Position numbers and translations under genes: made by a program. From contig CAMNWW010000087.1 in the NCBI GenBank assembly GCA_946566415.1, forward strand, positions 1 through 8,243: DNA of 8,243 bases, written 5' to 3'. The stretch is from an uncultured Lachnospiraceae bacterium. GTDB taxonomy: Bacteria > Bacillota > Clostridia > Lachnospirales > Lachnospiraceae. This document shows positions 1 to 6,474 of this stretch, one piece after another. Under the pieces are notes generated by a model. That model saw only the letters and a program-made list of their open reading frames with translations, ran no database searches and was not told where the DNA came from. How positions within the stretch are numbered: the first letter of the stretch is position 1; every line of letters begins with the position of its first letter.

Positions 1-42
1 TATTAATACGTAAGACCGCGTACCATTTCTATCCAAAAACCT

Positions 43-71
43 TTGATTTTTTATTTCCGCCGGAGTATACT
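43..71 (+). promoter_or_regulatory. Sigma-A type promoter for the HAD phosphatase gene
   Basis: A -35-like TTGATT (43-48) and a -10-like TATACT (66-71) are separated by exactly 17 bases, close to the vegetative sigma-factor consensus. Transcription would start near 77-80, ahead of the AAGGAG ribosome binding site at 95-100 and the ATG at 109. This argues against translation from the in-frame ATA-like start at 43, which lies inside the promoter. Bases 1-42 show no gene that I can support. Confidence 0.7.
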
Positions 72-108
72 GCTATGGAATGAGGAAGAAAAACAAGGAG
101 AGACTTTT

Positions 109-888
109 ATGATTAAAATGATCGCAAGCGACCTTGACGGTACGCTTTTACATAATTACCAGCAGACTGTCCCGCAGGAAATCCTGGACGCTATCACACG
201 TCTCCATGAGAGGGGAATCATCTTTGTGGCCGCCAGCGGACGGCAGTATGCGAACATCCGCCGCCTCTTTTCCCCGCTTGGGTTCGATATCCCCTATATT
301 GCGGAAAATGGGTCTTTATGCGTTTATCAGGAGAACGTCCTTTCCACCGGACACATACCGGACCAGACCATACACAGCATCCTGGACGGTCTGACAGAGT
401 ACCGCCAAAAATTCCACACCGGACATTGTATACTTTCCCGGAAGGATACCTATGATACGGACTCGCAGGATGAACGTTTTATTGATTATATGCTGCATAC
501 TATGCGAAATCACATTACCTATACGCCGGATCTCTACACGGCTCCGGGACCTTTTCTGAAAGCGGCGATCTGCGATTTTAACGGCACAAAGGAGCTAGAA
601 CCCTTTTTCCGGGAGAGGGTGGGGTCCCAGATCCGGGTGGCAACCTCGGCCGACCACTGGATTGACTTTATTGCGCCGGATGCCAACAAAGGCTCCGCAC
701 TTGCTGTTCTTATGGATTATTTTCATATTGCAAAAGAGGAATGTATCTGTTTTGGAGATCAACAGAATGATATAGAAATGCTGAAAAAGGCCGGCACAAG
801 CTATGCGATGAGCACAGCCTCGCCGGAGGTCGTCCGGCATGCCGACCATGTGATTGATTCTGTAGTTTCTGTGTTAAAGGGGTTGTAG
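109..888 (+). CDS. Cof-type HAD-superfamily phosphatase (class IIB)
   Basis: This is a soluble Mg-dependent HAD hydrolase of the Cof/YbiV/SupH type. The family typically removes phosphate from sugar phosphates, nucleotides or cofactors such as FMN or PLP; the substrate cannot be told from sequence. All four catalytic motifs are visible: nucleophile motif DLDGT (D8, D10), motif II AASGR (S43), motif III lysine in DANKG (K194), and motif IV GDQQND (D217, D221). The segment between about 80 and 185 is the C2-type cap, as expected for class IIB. The length of 259 residues is normal for the family. I chose ATG 109 because AAGGAG sits 8 bases upstream and the protein then begins directly with the strand leading to DLDGT; a longer in-frame reading would start inside the promoter. 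It appears monocistronic and unrelated to the minus-strand cluster. The family is certain, the substrate unknown. Confidence 0.95.
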   Translation: MIKMIASDLDGTLLHNYQQTVPQEILDAITRLHERGIIFVAASGRQYANIRRLFSPLGFDIPYIAENGSLCVYQENVLSTGHIPDQTIHSILDGLTEYRQKFHTGHCILSRKDTYDTDSQDERFIDYMLHTMRNHITYTPDLYTAPGPFLKAAICDFNGTKELEPFFRERVGSQIRVATSADHWIDFIAPDANKGSALAVLMDYFHIAKEECICFGDQQNDIEMLKKAGTSYAMSTASPEVVRHADHVIDSVVSVLKGL

Positions 889-916
889 GGGATGCCTTAA
901 ACAAGCATCGCCTACA
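884..916 (+). repeat. Inverted repeat over the phosphatase stop codon, possible weak terminator
   Basis: TGTAGGGGATGC (884-895) and GCATCGCCTACA (905-916) form a 12-base-pair hairpin with one G-G mismatch and a 9-base loop. The left arm contains the TAG stop at 886-888. No T-run follows the right arm, so this is not a standard intrinsic terminator; it may act as an mRNA 3'-end stabiliser or a factor-dependent stop. Confidence 0.5.
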
Positions 917-935
917 GCATTAATACACCAACTGC

Positions 936-959
936 GTTTATTTCAGTCGATAAATAAAC
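936..959. repeat. AT-rich perfect palindrome, candidate operator
   Basis: GTTTATTT (936-943) and AAATAAAC (952-959) are perfect inverted repeats around an 8-base centre. The element lies about 120 bases upstream of the GntR gene, and a related half-site (GATAAAC, 1071-1077) directly precedes its start codon. A role as a regulator binding site is inference only. The AT-rich arms do not match the usual GT-N-TA-N-AC core of HutC-type operators. Confidence 0.3.
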
Positions 960-1060
960 TGTCTCCCTTGCCACTCCGACGCCCTCTCTATCTGACCTAT
1001 GATCTCCGCATTTTTATTCAGCGCTTTTGTCGGGATACATCCCTCGTATTTATTTTTAAG
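938..1060 (-). pseudogene. Remnant resembling an FAD-dependent disulfide oxidoreductase
   Basis: On the minus strand, an open stretch from about 1060 down to a TAA at 938-940 reads KNKYEGCIPTKAL and then NKNAEIIGQIERASEW. GCIPTKAL followed by an AE-containing helix is the hallmark segment after the first redox cysteine in the dihydrolipoamide dehydrogenase / mercuric reductase / RclA family. Intact members are about 450 residues. Here only about 40 codons remain, with no GxGxxG FAD-binding motif, no first cysteine of the CxxxxC pair, no start codon and no dimerisation domain. I read it as a decayed leftover in the gap between two plus-strand genes. The alternative is a chance match in a short reading frame, which the GCIPTKAL motif makes less likely. 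Confidence 0.45.
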
Positions 1061-1077
1061 AAAATGAGGCGATAAAC

Positions 1078-1815
1078 ATGTTGGACAAAAGTTCGCCCCT
1101 TCCTTTGTATTACCAGGTTATGAAAGATATCAAACGTCAGATTAAAGAGGGGCATTTCGCTGTCGGCACAAAGCTCCCCACCGAACAATGGTTGTGTAAA
1201 TATTACGATGTAAGCCGTGTTACAATCCGCAAAGCGTTATCCGAATTGATTAACAGCGGCATAATACGCGGGCAGCGTGGAAAAGGTTACTATGTTTCAT
1301 CGCCTAATATCAATCTTTCCATTGTTCACATGGCAAGTCTACATAAGGCGTTGACAAATAGTGGTATATTGTCTACCTCCCGTGTTCTTTCCATCCGCAC
1401 GATTACTGCGCCTTCTTCTATGGTTCGCAATACGGATATTTTACCTACCGAAAAAGTGATCGAGCTTCATCGTATCCGCTATGCCAACGGACGCCCTATC
1501 TCTGACCAGGTTGCATATTTAGTGGAGAAATTTTGTAGAGATCTGCCGCTTGAACAGCTAAGCACGTCCTCTTTGTATGACATGCTGCAGCAACATCATA
1601 TTAATATAGGGTACTCCAAGCAAACATTCATGGCCGCTTTACCAGACGATGAATTACGCAAAAATTTACAGCTAGAAGGTGATTGCGCCCTTTTGTCAAT
1701 CCATGCTACTGTTTATAACACAGACGATAAAGTAATCGAGTATTCCATTAATAAGTATGTCCCAGATCGTTATTGTTATAATATACGGTTAGATTATCTT
1801 CCAGATAAGGAATGA
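1078..1815 (+). CDS. GntR-family (HutC subfamily) transcriptional regulator with UTRA domain
   Basis: This 245-residue DNA-binding protein has the standard HutC/YvoA layout. Residues 8-73 form the GntR winged helix, with PLYYQV at the start, GTKLPTEQWL, the recognition helix in VSRVTIRKALSEL (45-57) and the wing RGQRGKGYYV (64-73). Residues about 82-238 form the UTRA ligand-binding domain, ending in the typical EYSINKYVPDRY strand. UTRA regulators sense small ligands such as amino sugars, histidine-pathway intermediates or sugar phosphates and usually repress nearby catabolic genes. The ATG at 1078 has a modest GAGG at 1066-1069, 8 bases upstream. A weak promoter-like pair (TTGTCG 1027-1032, TATTTT 1051-1056, 18-base spacer) may drive it. 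The gene faces the minus-strand cluster tail to tail instead of being divergent from it, so control of that cluster is plausible but not shown. Confidence 0.93.
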   Translation: MLDKSSPLPLYYQVMKDIKRQIKEGHFAVGTKLPTEQWLCKYYDVSRVTIRKALSELINSGIIRGQRGKGYYVSSPNINLSIVHMASLHKALTNSGILSTSRVLSIRTITAPSSMVRNTDILPTEKVIELHRIRYANGRPISDQVAYLVEKFCRDLPLEQLSTSSLYDMLQQHHINIGYSKQTFMAALPDDELRKNLQLEGDCALLSIHATVYNTDDKVIEYSINKYVPDRYCYNIRLDYLPDKE

Positions 1816-1848
1816 CATTCTGATTTTTGTTTGTTGAAAATAGAATCG

Positions 1849-1899
1849 AAAAAAGACCTCCAGACGCCTCGGTATCCTCCGAAGCATCTGGAGGTCTTT
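1849..1899 (-). terminator. Rho-independent terminator at the end of the minus-strand cluster
   Basis: AAAGACCTCCAGA (1852-1864) pairs perfectly with TCTGGAGGTCTTT (1887-1899). The stem continues after one mismatch with GC/GC and then TCGG/CCGA, closed by a six-base loop. Read on the minus strand the hairpin is followed by a run of six T (1849-1854), which makes it a strong terminator for the gene ending at 1943. On the plus strand only three T follow, so it may also serve the GntR gene but less well. Confidence 0.85.
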
Positions 1900-1942
1900 A
1901 AAAACATGATAAATTCTATCGCAATACCTTCTGTTAACCGTC

Positions 1943-2764
1943 TTATCCCCGTTTATAGCAACAAGATAAGTGTTCCCCACAGCCTGCACACGGAAAATGA
2001 CACTCTGTAAGACTTTCTGCAGAACCGCTTATCCCCTTTCCGTAACACAATTCTAAGACATGTTCAAGCCGTTCCACCTCAGCGTTTGTTCCCCAAATCT
2101 GGAAAAGACATCCTCCTTCTCCTCCAAAAACGCCTCCTTTTCCGATGAGAACCGCTTCCACGTCGCTTATCTTCCGTATTGCTTCCAGTTCTGTGATAAC
2201 ATCTCCCACAACAGGGAACAGCCCGCAGGCCATTCCCCTCGAATGATCTACGCCTTTCCGCCGGGACATTTTAATACTCTCGGATACGCATCCAGGAATC
2301 AGCTTTTCAAGTCCCGCGGCGACGATCACCTGGGTTCCCTCAACCGCCATTGCCGACATACCTCTCCCGCAACGGTTTCCGCCGGGACTTCCTGCTAACA
2401 TCGCGGCATTCCCATAAGCATCAATGATATTCGCCCCTGTAATTACAACATCCCCGTCTCCCATCTCTAAGATCCTGTCCTCATAATCTTCATCAATGTT
2501 AATGATCTTTCCTTGACTGTAAAGAAGAGAATGGGCTGACCCCGACCTGATTTCTGAAGACACTGCCCCCCGCTTGGAAATCCGACCGCAGATCCTAAGT
2601 GGAGTACCCAATAAAAGTTCTGCAGCGCACGATACCGTCGTACCGCCTTTGAAAATAATCTTCCCATTTTTTAAGGCATTCTGAACGCCTTCCATCATGC
2701 TGACTGCATACGCGATCAGCCATTTTCCTTCGGATACTGTAAGCGAAAACTGGATCCGTTTCAT
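1943..2764 (-). CDS. Conserved cysteine-rich protein of unknown function
   Basis: I do not recognise this family with certainty. It is a soluble protein of 273 residues from ATG 2764, without signal peptide or membrane segments. The first half has FKGGTTVS and PLRICGRI; the middle has GDGDVVITGANIIDAYGN, a glycine-rich AGSPGGN stretch, and VIVAAGLEKLIPG. That pattern (ITGAN-ID-x-x-GN, then an EKL strand) recalls the NagB/RpiA/CoA-transferase-like (ISOCOT) fold, which is inference only. It has about twelve cysteines, five of them clustered in the last 20 residues as C-x3-C-x2-C-x5-CC, suggesting metal or thiol chemistry. It is the last gene of the operon, directly after the AroM-family gene. 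An in-frame GTG at 2791 would add nine residues and overlap that gene by 17 bases. Neither start has a clear ribosome binding site; I prefer the ATG, 10 bases after the upstream stop, with translational coupling likely. Confidence 0.8.
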   Translation of the reverse strand: MKRIQFSLTVSEGKWLIAYAVSMMEGVQNALKNGKIIFKGGTTVSCAAELLLGTPLRICGRISKRGAVSSEIRSGSAHSLLYSQGKIINIDEDYEDRILEMGDGDVVITGANIIDAYGNAAMLAGSPGGNRCGRGMSAMAVEGTQVIVAAGLEKLIPGCVSESIKMSRRKGVDHSRGMACGLFPVVGDVITELEAIRKISDVEAVLIGKGGVFGGEGGCLFQIWGTNAEVERLEHVLELCYGKGISGSAESLTECHFPCAGCGEHLSCCYKRG

Positions 2765-2774
2765 TTTATCCGTC

Positions 2775-3446
2775 TCACTCAAGAAGTTCACCTACCATTC
2801 TAGCTACAATCGTTCTTGGCAAAACAACAGGTTTTCCTGTCATTTCTTCCATACGGGACTTCATTTTTCTGCTATACCCCATACAGTCAAGAACGATGAT
2901 ATCCGCCTTTTTCCTGATCATTTCGGCTGCCGCAGTCTCAAAATCTGAATGGGTATCATAGGGGTTTAAGCTTGTCACGGCAATATTGTCGGATACCTCT
3001 CCCCAATTTTTGATACATTGATCAATCTGTGCCGCCTCCGGATTCACGATCCCGATCCGTTTTCCGTCCGCGAGCGCGGGCACAATTCCATATAACAGCT
3101 TTTGCGGGTATATGACAGGCACCGGCGTATGAAGCTTGTCGGCAAATTTGCCTGTACAAAGCAGTACGATCAACGATACCTGCTGTGCGGTCAACATGTC
3201 CACACATTTCTGCAGGAGAGGAACAATTTTCTGTTCTCCCATAACAGCCCAGCTTCCGTCCCGCAATTTTGATACAAGCACCGTATCTCCCTTGTCCGGA
3301 ACAAGCTCCTTAATCTCTTGCCTTTCTAATCCGTCTAAAGCGCCTGTCTGGATTACTTTTGCCCCTAAAAAATATTCTTCTATTTCTGGAATCAGATCAT
3401 TCCGGGGCGACTGACCGATTGTAACAGCCCCAATCACCTTATTCAT
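2775..3446 (-). CDS. AroM-family protein
   Basis: At 223 residues this matches the AroM family (E. coli AroM has 225), a group without a proven reaction whose fold belongs with the Asp/Glu racemase-like proteins. Diagnostic segments are the N-terminal IGAVTIGQSPRNDL, LIVLLCTGKF (C97), DGKRIGIVNP, and ADIIVLDCMGYS (C188), ending in TIVARMVGELLE. C97 and C188 occupy the two positions where Asp/Glu racemases carry their catalytic cysteines; as I recall, E. coli AroM keeps only the second. A thiol-dependent isomerase or lyase is therefore conceivable but unproven. The ATG is two bases after the stop of the DUF1177 gene. AGGTGG (3456-3461) inside that gene's end gives a 9-base spacing, so the two are probably translationally coupled. 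There is no link here to aromatic amino acid synthesis genes, so the E. coli name should not be read as a function. Confidence 0.9.
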   Translation of the reverse strand: MNKVIGAVTIGQSPRNDLIPEIEEYFLGAKVIQTGALDGLERQEIKELVPDKGDTVLVSKLRDGSWAVMGEQKIVPLLQKCVDMLTAQQVSLIVLLCTGKFADKLHTPVPVIYPQKLLYGIVPALADGKRIGIVNPEAAQIDQCIKNWGEVSDNIAVTSLNPYDTHSDFETAAAEMIRKKADIIVLDCMGYSRKMKSRMEEMTGKPVVLPRTIVARMVGELLE

Positions 3447-3448
3447 AT

Positions 3449-4381
3449 CTATTTACCACCTGTCTGCAGAACCGCCATGGAACCATATTTTTCCTTAAGC
3501 GTTTCATACTCTTTTTCATCATAGAAGCAGCACTTGTTTCTGCCAAACCTTTTTGCCACTTCTAACGAGAATCTTGCCGCACCATCGACTGCCGAAAAAC
3601 AAGTTGAACCTGTCGTACAGCCTGGAACCGCTGTAGTTGCGGTGATCGCAACCCCCACAACCGGCACCGCCGTAGCTGTGCTGGGCTGCAGAATGCTATT
3701 AACGTGATAAATACCATTTCCATAAGGTGTAATATCCTGCATCGTAATCGGGAAGGTATACGGCAAATCCCCGCTCGTATTTTCCATAATATCCATCAAA
3801 TCTTCGCTTACCCGGAGAATATACCCTTCCTTCACAGTCGGCGAAATAGCAAAGCCATTGTGGTTGATAATCCTGTTTCCACGAGTCGTGTCGATCGATA
3901 GGACTGCATCCATTTCCGGACATACTTCCATCTCGTTCATAACCGCCATATCGACCGGCGATCCCATAAACGGCACCGGAACATGGGGCATTGTAGGTGC
4001 ATGGGGGCAGATATGAGTACAGATATACACGTCTCCAGGAAGATAGTCTCCGTTTCGGTTCATGTCAAGAATTTTTGACGCACATGTAAGCGCCGTAAGA
4101 GCACCGTCTCCGTCTGAAACAAACCCTATCTGCTCCGGTCTTGCCCCAAGACCTCCGAGACGTCCCACAATACCAAGCGTTGGAGCATTTCCTCCTTTGC
4201 TCTTCCCTTCATCTCCTGGAATCATGATACGGATAAAATCCGTACTGCTTCCATTTTCTTCCCGCGTACATACATATATATCCTTGGCGCCCTTTTTCTC
4301 TAAATATTCTTTTACTTGCCCGCCGTTAGCATAGGAGCTGTCAAGTAAATCATACATTTCCATTGCTTGTTTCAGTACCAT
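3449..4381 (-). CDS. DUF1177 domain-containing protein
   Basis: This 310-residue protein appears to span the whole DUF1177 family, which has no established function that I know of. Recognisable family blocks are TLGIVGRLGGLGARPEQIGF (69-88), VSDGDGALTAL (88-98), ICTHICPHAPTMPH (120-133), PVPFMGSPVDM (135-145), IDTTRGNRIINHNGFAISP (163-181), VKEGYILRVSEDL (183-195) and QDITPYGNGIYHVNSILQP (215-233). The D-G-D-G-A helix followed by a GDVYICTH strand resembles the metal-binding core of M20/M28/M42 aminopeptidases, and the His and Asp residues there could bind metal; that is inference. It is cytosolic, with no signal sequence. ATG 4381 has AAGGAG at 4389-4394 with a 7-base spacer, overlapping the end of the racemase gene. 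DUF1177 next to an AroM-family gene is a pairing I recall from other bacteria, which supports a shared pathway. Confidence 0.92.
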   Translation of the reverse strand: MVLKQAMEMYDLLDSSYANGGQVKEYLEKKGAKDIYVCTREENGSSTDFIRIMIPGDEGKSKGGNAPTLGIVGRLGGLGARPEQIGFVSDGDGALTALTCASKILDMNRNGDYLPGDVYICTHICPHAPTMPHVPVPFMGSPVDMAVMNEMEVCPEMDAVLSIDTTRGNRIINHNGFAISPTVKEGYILRVSEDLMDIMENTSGDLPYTFPITMQDITPYGNGIYHVNSILQPSTATAVPVVGVAITATTAVPGCTTGSTCFSAVDGAARFSLEVAKRFGRNKCCFYDEKEYETLKEKYGSMAVLQTGGK

Positions 4382-4394
4382 TACACTTCTCCTT

Positions 4395-5048
4395 CTATAA
4401 TATTTTTATATATTCGTAATAAGCCATAAGACCCTCTGCCGTTACAGGATCTATAACCGGCAGTCCTGTTTTATCTGATAATAATTCCGCGGCATGAATT
4501 GTACTCATTCCGGTACACGCAAGCGCGATTGAATCCGCTCCCTTATCCTTTAATTTCATTGCCAGCCGGATAACGGCTTCTTTCCCTTCATCTGTCATAA
4601 GATCGAGTGTGCTGTTCACACCTTCCGGTCTCCCGAGATTGATAAGATTTTCTCCAAATACCTGTTCATAGGGAGGCGGAGCAGCGTCCGTGATCCCAAG
4701 GACCCCTGCATTTTTTCCGTATCTGGAGGCTAAGGCCGCGACGCTGCTGCCCGCTCCAACGATCGGAATATCAAGCTGCTCCTTTAGCTCCGAAACTGCC
4801 GGGTCGTCTGCACAGCTTACAATTAGAACATCTATGTCCTGAAATGACTTAGCCAGTTCTATGATTTTAGGTATCGCTATTTTTTTCGTCTCCTGGCTAT
4901 AGATGCCCTCGTACTGATCCGGAATACATTTTGTTTCGACCTGCAGACATGGAAATTTTCTCATGATAATTTCTCCATGCATACCTGCAAGTAACCGGTC
5001 GTGTAAGGTAACAACTCGAATCAGTCCGGCTTTCCAACGTTTATACAT
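4395..5048 (-). CDS. Asp/Glu/hydantoin racemase-family protein
   Basis: This 217-residue protein belongs to the Asp/Glu racemase superfamily, whose members (aspartate, glutamate and hydantoin racemases, maleate isomerase, arylmalonate decarboxylase) use one or two cysteines to move a proton at the alpha carbon. Both catalytic sites are present: VSCADDPAV with C79 and ALACTGMST with C178, the latter followed by H185. PIVGAGSSVAAL (95-106), YGKNAGVLGIT (110-120) and LPVIDPVTAEG (197-206) are typical. The N-terminal part TLHDRLLAGMHG and the central PDQYEGIYSQE suggest a subgroup closer to hydantoin racemase than to cell-wall glutamate racemase, and the operon setting also argues against MurI. 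ATG 5048 is preceded by a G-rich GGGGGAT (5053-5059) instead of a clean AGGAGG. The gene starts 14 bases after the M20 gene's stop. The exact substrate is undetermined. Confidence 0.88.
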   Translation of the reverse strand: MYKRWKAGLIRVVTLHDRLLAGMHGEIIMRKFPCLQVETKCIPDQYEGIYSQETKKIAIPKIIELAKSFQDIDVLIVSCADDPAVSELKEQLDIPIVGAGSSVAALASRYGKNAGVLGITDAAPPPYEQVFGENLINLGRPEGVNSTLDLMTDEGKEAVIRLAMKLKDKGADSIALACTGMSTIHAAELLSDKTGLPVIDPVTAEGLMAYYEYIKIL

Positions 5049-5062
5049 GTGTATCCCCCGAT

Positions 5063-6316
5063 CTAATTATTTACAATCAGGAAGTATACCATCGTACAAA
5101 TATATATTTTCGCAGCATTTATGACATCCTGCACGTCGACAGTCTCATTGTAAGCGTGTATTCCTTCCAGATTGGCCGGACCGTACTGCAAAGTAGGAAT
5201 CCCTGCATACCGGAAAAATCTTGCGTCGCTGCTTGCCCATTGGTATGTACGGTTTAGCGTTTCGCCCCACACTTCTTCCACATTTTCTGCTACAATCTCA
5301 ACGATCTCTTCCTTATCTGAAGTACTGTTCGGTTCAGAGTGCCATCCAAACGAATAAGTGACGCCGCTCACACCCGACTCTTTGATCACCCGGATCACGT
5401 GTTCTTCTACCATTTCACACGTAACGCCAAGGGGCAGACGCACATCAACCTCCGCTTCCGCATAATCCGGCACCATATTTACCTTCGTCCCTCCGCTGAT
5501 CTTTCCGATGTTCACGGTACAATGATTGAGGACATGCTGTGCTCCTTTCCCTTTAAGGAGTCTCTTTCCCATCTGGCGAGACCTCTCCATGACAACAGCC
5601 GTCTCACCGTCATATCGCGGTGTAATATCGCGGATCGACTCAATTTTATTGAGCACTTTCATCAGTTTCGTGATTGCATTATCGCCGACAAACGGCGCCA
5701 GACTGCCGTGCGCTGGTTCCCCGTCCGCCGCAAGCTTGAGCCAGCAGCAGCCCTTTTGCCCGATTTCGCAGTTAAAATATCCTGTAGGTTCCGCCACCAG
5801 GCAGGCGTCGCCGTGGACCGCCCCGCTTTCGACAAGCCACTTTGTGCCATATTCTCCGCTGACCTCCTCGTCAGGGACAATACTAAGGAGAATTTCTCCG
5901 TCAAGCTGTACGTTATTGTCTGCCAAAAGCCCCATCCCAAACATCAGGCCTGCAAGACCTTTTTTCATATCCGAAGTTCCTCTCCCCAGGATCTTTCCAT
6001 CTCGGATTTCTCCACAGAAAGGATCAAAATCCCATTTATCAAGATTTCCAACCGGTACAACGTCGCAGTGGCCGTTAAGAAGCAAGACTCGACCGCCTTT
6101 CTTACCTATTCTGGCTATAATATTGGGGGTTGTCTCTTTTCCTTTCACTATTTCATATTGGATTCCATGTTTCTCAAGATATGTACATAAATATGCCACC
6201 ATCTCATCCATTTCTCCTGGAGGATTCACACTGGGAATACGAATCATTTCACAGCATAGATTAAGCAGATCTTCTTTTCTGCTTTCAACCAGGGAACGTA
6301 ATTCTTCATGTTTCAT
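5063..6316 (-). CDS. M20-family metallo-amidohydrolase (ArgE/DapE type)
   Basis: This 417-residue cytosolic di-zinc hydrolase has the full M20 set. H83 in NGHCDVVP and D116 in GRGTSDMKKG are metal ligands, E150 in PDEEVSGE is the general base and E151 a ligand, E176 in LVAEPTG is a ligand, and H388 in GIHAYNETVD is the last ligand. The inserted dimerisation domain (about 180-300) carries AHGS with H203, the residue that reaches into the partner active site. Relatives remove N-acyl groups (acetylornithine, succinyl-diaminopimelate) or cleave dipeptides and carbamoyl amino acids; this setting does not point to arginine or lysine synthesis. The ATG at 6316 follows AGAGGA (6326-6331) by 9 bases. 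It opens the enzyme block and lies just downstream of a terminator ending the ECF block. I see no convincing -35/-10 pair in 6317-6376, so it may depend partly on readthrough. Confidence 0.93.
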   Translation of the reverse strand: MKHEELRSLVESRKEDLLNLCCEMIRIPSVNPPGEMDEMVAYLCTYLEKHGIQYEIVKGKETTPNIIARIGKKGGRVLLLNGHCDVVPVGNLDKWDFDPFCGEIRDGKILGRGTSDMKKGLAGLMFGMGLLADNNVQLDGEILLSIVPDEEVSGEYGTKWLVESGAVHGDACLVAEPTGYFNCEIGQKGCCWLKLAADGEPAHGSLAPFVGDNAITKLMKVLNKIESIRDITPRYDGETAVVMERSRQMGKRLLKGKGAQHVLNHCTVNIGKISGGTKVNMVPDYAEAEVDVRLPLGVTCEMVEEHVIRVIKESGVSGVTYSFGWHSEPNSTSDKEEIVEIVAENVEEVWGETLNRTYQWASSDARFFRYAGIPTLQYGPANLEGIHAYNETVDVQDVINAAKIYICTMVYFLIVNN

Positions 6317-6375
6317 AGCAGATCATCCTCTCTTTACCTAATTTAGTTATTCAACCTCTTTATTTGCTTTTCTGT

Positions 6376-6412
6376 AAAAAGAGCGGGCGTAAAATCATGC
6401 ACCCGCCCTCTT
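6376..6412 (-). terminator. Intrinsic terminator between the ECF block and the enzyme block
   Basis: Read on the minus strand, AAGAGGGCGGG (6402-6412) pairs with CCCGCTCTTTT (6377-6387) through 11 continuous pairs, two of them G-T, around a 14-base loop. The 3' arm runs into TTTTT (6376-6380). It sits about 62 bases after the S-component stop and about 60 bases before the M20 start, so it should end or attenuate ECF transcription. The rest of the gap 6317-6474 holds only the M20 ribosome binding site. Confidence 0.8.
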
Positions 6413-6474
6413 AAACTTGTGCTCCTTTACTTTATACGGCGAAAGAAATCTATATCATTATCTTGCATAATCAA

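Noticed and set aside
43..108. N-terminal extension of the HAD phosphatase from position 43
   Set aside because: Position 43 lies inside the TTGATT-N17-TATACT promoter, upstream of any transcript, and the ATG at 109 has AAGGAG at the right spacing.
2060..2398. Plus-strand open frame opposite the cysteine-rich protein
   Set aside because: It is a shadow of the minus-strand gene with no start signal or family features.
5339..6190. Long plus-strand open frame of 283 codons opposite the M20 gene
   Set aside because: It is antisense to a gene with a complete catalytic motif set, has no ribosome binding site and encodes no recognisable motif. It is a shadow frame.
5526..6341. Second long plus-strand open frame (271 codons) opposite the M20 gene
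   Set aside because: It is a low-complexity, serine- and proline-rich translation in the antisense of a firm gene, and it overlaps another shadow frame.
6317..6376. Promoter for the M20 gene around TTGAAT on the minus strand
   Set aside because: No -10 element lies at 16-18 bases from TTGAAT, and the TAAATT candidate has no matching -35, so I did not call it.
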